DNA from: an uncultured cyanobacterium
GTDB taxonomy: Bacteria > Cyanobacteriota > Cyanobacteriia > PCC-6307 > Cyanobiaceae
NCBI GenBank assembly: GCA_903862155.1
Contig: CAIOXF010000242.1
Span: 1-8,958 of the forward strand
DNA: 8,958 nt
Reading direction: 5' to 3'
Part shown: one piece after another, positions 6,101 through 8,958 of the stretch
Layout: every line of letters begins with the position of its first letter
How positions within the stretch are numbered: position 1 is the stretch's first letter
Made by a program: the position numbers and the translations under genes
Notes under the pieces: generated by a model
What the model saw: the letters and a program-made list of their open reading frames with translations, nothing else
What the model was told of the DNA's origin: nothing
The model's database searches: none

Positions 6101-6680
6101 CCGTGTTCACGATGCGGTCTTCGATGCCGCCGTGGTCCTGAATCTCCAGGTAGAAGTCGCCTGCGAACACCTCCTGATACCAGCGCGCCACATCGCGCGC
6201 CACATCCAGCCGGCCTTTGAGAATCGCCTGGGGAATCTCACCGCCGAGGCAGGCGGTGGCCACGATCAACCCTTCGCTGTACTGGCGCAGCAGCTGCTTG
6301 TCGATGCAGGCCCGGGAAAAAATGCCCCGCCCGCGCATGCCGCGCAGATGGCTGATGCTGGTGAGCTTCACCAGGTTGCGGTACCCCACCGCGTTCTTGG
6401 CCAGCACCACCAGGTGATAGCGGCGCTCCTTCTTGGGCGGATTCGGATCGTCGAGCGAACCGTTGATCACGTACATCTCGTTGCCGATGATCGGCTTGAT
6501 GCCCGCCTTGCTGCAGAGCTTCAGCAACTCAATGGCGCCGTACATGACGCCGTGATCGGTGAGAGCCACGGCCGGCATGCCCAGCTCCTTGGCCCGCTCC
6601 ACCATGGCCGGCAGCTGACTGGCCCCATCCAGGAGGCTGTAGTCACTGTGGTTGTGGAGCGGAACAAAAGCCAAGGGCAC
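3135..6680 (-). CDS. dnaE: DNA polymerase III alpha subunit (DnaE), intact and intein-free
   Basis: DnaE is the catalytic subunit of the replicative polymerase. The 1181-residue product carries all expected domains. The PHP domain (about 5-215) has candidate metal ligands H9, H11, D18, H43, E68, H89, C144, D211 and H213. The palm has PDIDTD (D412, D414) and the third catalytic Asp in MDFLGL (D570). PGRGSAAGSL lies at 371-380. A helix-hairpin-helix region spans about 835-875, and QGNLF (927-931) resembles the internal beta-clamp motif. A Gly/Ala/Ser-rich linker (935-960) precedes an OB fold (about 1012-1090) and a short tail. The sequence FAEY|CFNKSHSTAYGA is continuous at 760/761, exactly where many cyanobacteria carry the split DnaE intein. 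The GTG at 6680 gives MPLAFVPLHNHSDYS; a TTG two codons later would give MAFVPLHNHSDYS. gatA ends 45 bp upstream, so co-transcription is likely. Confidence 0.98.
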   Translation of the reverse strand: MPLAFVPLHNHSDYSLLDGASQLPAMVERAKELGMPAVALTDHGVMYGAIELLKLCSKAGIKPIIGNEMYVINGSLDDPNPPKKERRYHLVVLAKNAVGYRNLVKLTSISHLRGMRGRGIFSRACIDKQLLRQYSEGLIVATACLGGEIPQAILKGRLDVARDVARWYQEVFAGDFYLEIQDHGGIEDRIVNTEIARIGAELGIPLIATNDAHYLSVGDVEAHDALLCVLTGKLITDEKRLRYTGTEYIKSEQEMLALFQDHLPQEVIAEAVANTVKVADKVGDYDILGRYQMPRFPIPEGHTPVSYLSEVAEHGLRDRLKLAATDSIEAEYGERLRFELQVMEQMGFPTYFLVVWDYIRYARENGIPVGPGRGSAAGSLVAYALGITNIDPVQNGLLFERFLNPERKSMPDIDTDFCIERRGEVIDYVTRRYGEEKVAQIITFNRMTSKAVLKDVARVLDIPYGDADRLAKLIPVVRGKPAKLKEMIGEETPAPEFREKYLNDSQVKRWVDMAMRIEGTNKTFGVHAAGVVIAADPLDEVVPLQRNNDGQVITQYFMEDVESMGLLKMDFLGLKNLTMIDKTIDLVKESTGESVDPDDLPLDDPGTYGLLARGDLEGIFQLESSGMRQIVRDLKPSSLEDISSILALYRPGPLDAGLIPKFINRKHGREAIDFAHAKLEPILKETYGIMVYQEQIMKIAQDLAGYSLGEADLLRRAMGKKKKSEMEKHQDIFVKGASERGVDPRIAEALFEQMVLFAEYCFNKSHSTAYGAVTYQTAYLKAHYPVAYMAALLTVNAGDSTKVQRYIANANAMGIEVMSPSVNASGIDFTPVGDRILFGLSAVRNLGEGAIRQLIEVRQSDGPFRSLADLCDRIPGQQLNRRALEALIHSGALDALEPNANRAQLMADLDLVLDWASSRAKDRASGQGNLFDLLSGGGGSSDAASAAAGGDLSTAPKAAPVPDYPPTEKLRLEKELVGFYLSDHPLKQLAGQVKLLSPVALGNLEEMADKAKVSAVVMVPELRQVTTRKGDRMAVLQLEDLTGSCEAVVFPKSYARLADHLMVDARLLVWASVDRRDDRVQLIVDDCRSIDDLQLLMVELPAEQAADITIQHRLRECLHRHRPAGEEPGLRIPVVALVRHGDQSRFVRLGHQFCVGDAGAALATLTSADFQARISSPLVAG
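3585..3592. repeat. HIP1 octamer GCGATCGC
   Basis: The palindrome GCGATCGC is the highly iterated palindrome common in many cyanobacterial genomes. Here it lies in dnaE, where GAT CGC encodes Asp-Arg in GDRM (residues 1030-1033). It supports a cyanobacterial origin. Confidence 0.7.
4062..4069. repeat. HIP1 octamer GCGATCGC
   Basis: This is the second copy of the palindrome in dnaE, in the codons for CDRI (residues 871-874), with the same GAT CGC phase as the copy at 3585. Confidence 0.7.
4176..4183. repeat. HIP1 octamer GCGATCGC
   Basis: This is the third copy of the palindrome in dnaE, in the codons for GDRI (residues 833-836), again reading GAT CGC as Asp-Arg. The three copies lie within 600 bp. 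Confidence 0.7.
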
Positions 6681-6687
6681 ACCGCCA

Positions 6688-6717
6688 CTGGGGGCAAGCC
6701 TAAGCCCGGCCCACCAG
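6688..6717. other. Weak hairpin between gatA and dnaE
   Basis: CTGGGGGC (6688-6695) can pair with GCCCACCAG (6709-6717) as two 4-bp blocks with one bulged A, around a 13-nt loop. It lies in the 45-bp gap between the gatA stop and the dnaE start and has no T run. It might modulate read-through or dnaE translation, but it could be chance in GC-rich DNA. Confidence 0.2.
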
Positions 6718-6725
6718 CAGTAGGG

Positions 6726-8186
6726 TCAGGGCACCAGAGCGCCCGTTGGCCTCTGCTCCATCACACGGGCGGCCAGCTCGTAGTGGTGGGCCACCTGCAG
6801 CAGCCGCTCTTCCTGGAGCACGCCAGTGATCAGCTGCACGCCGATCGGCAGACCCTGCTGGTCGAAACCGCAGGGCACCGAGATCGCCGGCAGGCCAGCC
6901 ATGTTGGCGGGGATGGTGAGCAGGTCGGCCAGGTACATGGCCAGGGGGTCGTCGGCGTGGGCGCCGAAGCGGAACGCCGTGGTGGGAGACGTGGGGGTGA
7001 GCAGCACGTCCACGCCCTCAAAGGCCCGATCGAAATCCCGGCGGATCAGGGTGCGCACCTGCTGGGCCTTCTTGTAGTAGGCATCCACGTAGCCGGCCGA
7101 GAGGGCGTAGGTGCCGATCAGGATGCGGCGCTGCACCTCATCGCCAAAACCCTCAGCGCGGCTACGGGCGGTCATCTCCGCCAGGCTGCCGCAGCCCTCA
7201 GCCCGGTAGCCGTACTTCACGCCGTCGTAGCGGGCCAGGTTGGCGCTCGCCTCCGACGGGGCAATCACGTAATAGGTAGCGATACCGTCGTTGAAGCGCG
7301 GGCAGCTCACCTCCACCAGCTCACAGCCCAGGCTCTGGAGCTGCTCTGCTGCTGCCATCACCGAGGCCTTGACCTCGGGGTCGAGGCCCTCGGCCTCAAA
7401 GCACTCCTTGATCAGGCCCACCCGCAGGCCAGCCACCGGCTGCTGCAGCGCCGCGCGGTAGTCGGGCACCGGGGCTTTGAGGCAGGTGGAATCGCGGGGA
7501 TCGGCGCCGGCAATCACCTGCAGGATCTCGGCGGCGTCGGCCACCGACTGGGTGAAGGGGCCCACCTGATCCAGGGAGCTGGCGAAGGCCACCAGGCCGT
7601 AGCGGCTCACGCGGCCGTAGGTGGGTTTGAGGCCCACCACCCCGCAAAACGCGGCGGGCTGGCGGATCGAACCGCCGGTGTCGGAGCCAAGGGAGGCCAC
7701 ACACTCGCCAGCGGCCACAGCAGCAGAGCTGCCGCCTGAGCTGCCGCCTGGCACCCGCTCAGGGTCCCAGGGATTGCGGCTGGGGCCGAAGGCGGAGGTC
7801 TCGGTCGAGCTGCCCATGGCGAACTCGTCGAGATTGGTCTTGCCGAGCATCACGGCACCGGATTGCCACAGGCGCTCGGTGACCGTGCTCTCGTAGGGAG
7901 GCACGAAGTTCTCCAGCATGCGGCTGGAGCAGGTGGTGCGAACGCCCTTGGTGCAGAGGTTGTCCTTGATCGCCAAGGGCACCCCAGCCAGGGGCGGCAG
8001 CTCCTCACCGGCGGCGCGGGCAGCATCGATGCGATCGGCAGCCGCGCGGGCCTGATCCGCCGTGACCTCCAGGTAGGCGTGCACGGTGGGATCAACGGCC
8101 TCGATGCGGGCGAGGTGCTGGTCGGTGAGCTCGCGGGCGGACACCTCACCCCGCTGGAGTTGCTCACGCCACTCGGCGATCCCCAT
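6726..8186 (-). CDS. gatA: Glutamyl-tRNA(Gln)/aspartyl-tRNA(Asn) amidotransferase subunit A
   Basis: GatA is the glutaminase subunit of GatCAB. It releases ammonia from glutamine so that GatB can convert misacylated Glu-tRNA(Gln), and in some bacteria Asp-tRNA(Asn), to the correct aminoacyl-tRNA. The 486 residues form a full amidase-signature protein. The catalytic Lys is K74 in AIKDN, the cis-Ser S149 lies in VPGGSSGGSSAAVAAG, and the nucleophile S173 lies in GSDTGGSIRQPA; the 75- and 99-residue spacings match the family. GatA landmarks KTNLDEFAMGSS (116-127), GLKPTYGRVSRYGLVAFASSLDQ (185-207, quoted in part) and LLTIPANMAGLPAISVPCG (near the C-terminus) are present. ATG 8186 gives the typical MGIAEWREQLQRGEVSA start. 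gatB and gatC are not in the window, as usual in cyanobacteria, where the three genes are dispersed. The start codon lies within a strong inverted repeat (8181-8231). Confidence 0.97.
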   Translation of the reverse strand: MGIAEWREQLQRGEVSARELTDQHLARIEAVDPTVHAYLEVTADQARAAADRIDAARAAGEELPPLAGVPLAIKDNLCTKGVRTTCSSRMLENFVPPYESTVTERLWQSGAVMLGKTNLDEFAMGSSTETSAFGPSRNPWDPERVPGGSSGGSSAAVAAGECVASLGSDTGGSIRQPAAFCGVVGLKPTYGRVSRYGLVAFASSLDQVGPFTQSVADAAEILQVIAGADPRDSTCLKAPVPDYRAALQQPVAGLRVGLIKECFEAEGLDPEVKASVMAAAEQLQSLGCELVEVSCPRFNDGIATYYVIAPSEASANLARYDGVKYGYRAEGCGSLAEMTARSRAEGFGDEVQRRILIGTYALSAGYVDAYYKKAQQVRTLIRRDFDRAFEGVDVLLTPTSPTTAFRFGAHADDPLAMYLADLLTIPANMAGLPAISVPCGFDQQGLPIGVQLITGVLQEERLLQVAHHYELAARVMEQRPTGALVP

Positions 8187-8231
8187 CCACCTGACTGCCA
8201 GTTGGATGGACGCTATCAGTCAGGGATGGGG
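8181..8231 (-). promoter_or_regulatory. Inverted repeat enclosing the gatA start codon; possible translational switch
   Basis: CCCCATCC (8181-8188) plus CTGACTG (8191-8197) pair with CAGTCAG (8217-8223) plus GGATGGGG (8224-8231). This is a 15-bp stem with a 2-nt bulge (8189-8190) and a 19-nt loop. Read as - strand RNA, the gatA AUG (8186-8184) and the AGG just before it are in the 3' arm. A second, exclusive pairing joins 8183-8189 with TGGATGG at 8203-8209, also covering the AUG. No T run follows, so a terminator for the upstream gene is less likely than a leader structure or a protein-binding site. Confidence 0.5.
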
Positions 8232-8238
8232 CGCCGGT

Positions 8239-8487
8239 TCATGCCGGCAGGTCGCCTTCGGTAAAGGGTTCCCCCCGGCGGGTGCGGAGCACCTCATGGT
8301 TCATGGCCGCCGGAGACTCGGCCCGCAGATCGTCGAGGAAGGCCGGCAGCTGGGACTCGAGGGTGCGGCGACGCACAAAAGGCCCATACCAATAGGTCAC
8401 ATCAGGCCCCTGGGTGCGGACTCTGGCCCACCAGGCGAGGCCCAGACCGTTGGCACAACGGCGAACGGGCCACAGCAGGGGATTCAT
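8239..8487 (-). CDS. DUF1816-family small protein
   Basis: This 82-residue soluble protein matches what I know of DUF1816, a short, largely cyanobacterial family: an N-terminal NGLGLAWWARV (13-23), the core TYWYGPF (31-37), then an amphipathic helix LPAFLDDLRAE (47-57) and a basic end VLRTRRGEPFTEGD. Length and motif order fit a complete member, with ATG 8487 as start. Its biochemical role is not known; some relatives occur near phycobilisome or photosynthesis genes, which is only suggestive. It has no signal peptide or membrane segment. It lies 57 bp after rlmB and 52 bp before gatA on the same strand, probably in one transcript. No Shine-Dalgarno is apparent. Confidence 0.8.
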   Translation of the reverse strand: MNPLLWPVRRCANGLGLAWWARVRTQGPDVTYWYGPFVRRRTLESQLPAFLDDLRAESPAAMNHEVLRTRRGEPFTEGDLPA

Positions 8488-8525
8488 GAACCAGAGGCGG
8501 CGGTGCCGTCATTCTGCCGGCTCAG

Positions 8526-8540
8526 GCGGTTTTGCACCGC
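8526..8540 (-). terminator. Short hairpin after rlmB
   Basis: GCGGT (8526-8530) and ACCGC (8536-8540) form a 5-bp stem with a 5-nt loop, starting 4 nt after the rlmB stop codon on the - strand. It is short and has no T run downstream, so it would at most reduce read-through into the DUF1816 gene. Confidence 0.25.
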
Positions 8541-8544
8541 AGCG

Positions 8545-8958
8545 TCACAGCTGGATATCGCCGTTAAACGAGCTGGCGGTTGCAGGGTCCAGACCCAGCT
8601 CCACCGCAGGGCTGGCCGGATCAACGGCAACCTCTGATGCAAGACCTGGTTCAGGCGCAAGCTCCGGGGCGGGCTCGGCTGCCAGGGCGGACTCAGCTGC
8701 CAAGGCGGGCAGATCAACCGCAGACTCGAGCTGCGGTTCAACGCTCGCAGCTGATTCGCCGGCAGATTCCACGGCAGCGATGGGGGCCGCATTGGGGATC
8801 GCCGGGCGGCTGATCCGCGGGGCGGGCTGGGAGCCACTGATGCCCTTCATCCAGCCGCGGCGGGCGATCTCGTACAACAGCAGGGCGGTGGCCACCGAGG
8901 CATTGAGGCTGGGGGTGGCACCACGCAGGGGGATGCGCACCAGCTGGTCGCAGGTGCG
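8545..8958 (-). CDS. rlmB: TrmH/SpoU-family rRNA 2'-O-methyltransferase, C-terminal part with a long tail (partial)
   Basis: The gene enters from the right edge, so only the last 137 residues are visible. Local residues 1-40 are the end of a SpoU (SPOUT) catalytic domain. VRIPLRGATPSLNASVATAL followed by LLYE is motif 3, whose Asn and the preceding Pro/Gly loop help bind S-adenosylmethionine in the trefoil knot. This fits RlmB (TrmH group 3), which methylates a guanosine ribose in the 23S rRNA P-loop; without the N-terminus a related TrmH enzyme cannot be excluded. After RRGWMKGISG comes an unusual tail of about 95 residues, rich in Ala, Pro, Glu and Ser (roughly 55-125), ending FNGDIQL. The tail looks disordered and acidic. 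The stop is TGA at 8547-8545; the DUF1816 gene follows after 57 bp. Confidence 0.85.
   Translation of the reverse strand, partial: RTCDQLVRIPLRGATPSLNASVATALLLYEIARRGWMKGISGSQPAPRISRPAIPNAAPIAAVESAGESAASVEPQLESAVDLPALAAESALAAEPAPELAPEPGLASEVAVDPASPAVELGLDPATASSFNGDIQL

Noticed and set aside
5739..7739. A 666-codon open frame on the + strand, antisense to dnaE and gatA
   Set aside because: It lies opposite two unmistakable conserved genes. Its product is His/Gly/Ala-rich with no domain and reflects the GC-rich third codon positions of the real genes.
8086..8637. A + strand open frame of 183 codons across gatA, the DUF1816 gene and the rlmB end
   Set aside because: It crosses three genes on the other strand and shows no family resemblance.
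1..8958. Search for tRNA genes, CRISPR arrays, IS ends, phage or defence genes
   Set aside because: No cloverleaf, regularly spaced repeats, transposase, integrase or defence motif was seen by eye; the genes are conserved housekeeping functions.

Overview
The window looks like a high-GC cyanobacterial chromosome, most likely the Cyanobium/Synechococcus (picocyanobacterial) lineage. The evidence is a PAM68-type photosystem II assembly gene, a DUF1816 gene (a largely cyanobacterial family), three HIP1 octamers (GCGATCGC), and a DnaE polymerase that is cyanobacterial in sequence but neither split nor carrying an intein. The lineage assignment is inference; the individual gene calls are read from the sequence.

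Layout: (1) Positions 1-378 hold fragments of open frames. One runs in from the left edge and stops at 123. Another, at about 149-378, is readable only by changing frame near 272-280 and ends in a motif like the C-terminus of MscS channels. (2) A DMT/EamA transporter (375-1262, +) overlaps that stop codon as GTGA. (3) A small lipoprotein of unknown function (1222-1689, -) overlaps the transporter tail to tail and is divergent from ruvA with 21 bp between them. (4) ruvA, rpsO and pam68 lie in a row on the + strand (1711-3098). (5) Facing them on the - strand is a row of four genes: rlmB (cut by the right edge), a DUF1816 gene, gatA and dnaE (8958 down to 3135). pam68 and dnaE meet tail to tail over a pair of hairpins, one of which contains the dnaE stop codon.

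The content is core housekeeping: Holliday-junction processing (RuvA), translation (S15, GatA, RlmB), replication (DnaE) and photosystem assembly (PAM68). I see no mobile element, CRISPR array, phage gene, toxin-antitoxin pair or defence cluster, and no clear previously undescribed system. The items most worth a second look are a strong imperfect inverted repeat that would bury the gatA start codon and has a competing alternative pairing; an undivided dnaE with a continuous split-intein site and a complete PHP metal site; the frameshifted MscS-like remnant; and the long Ala/Pro/Glu-rich tail on RlmB. Many long antisense open frames in this GC-rich DNA are shadows of the real genes and are not annotated.
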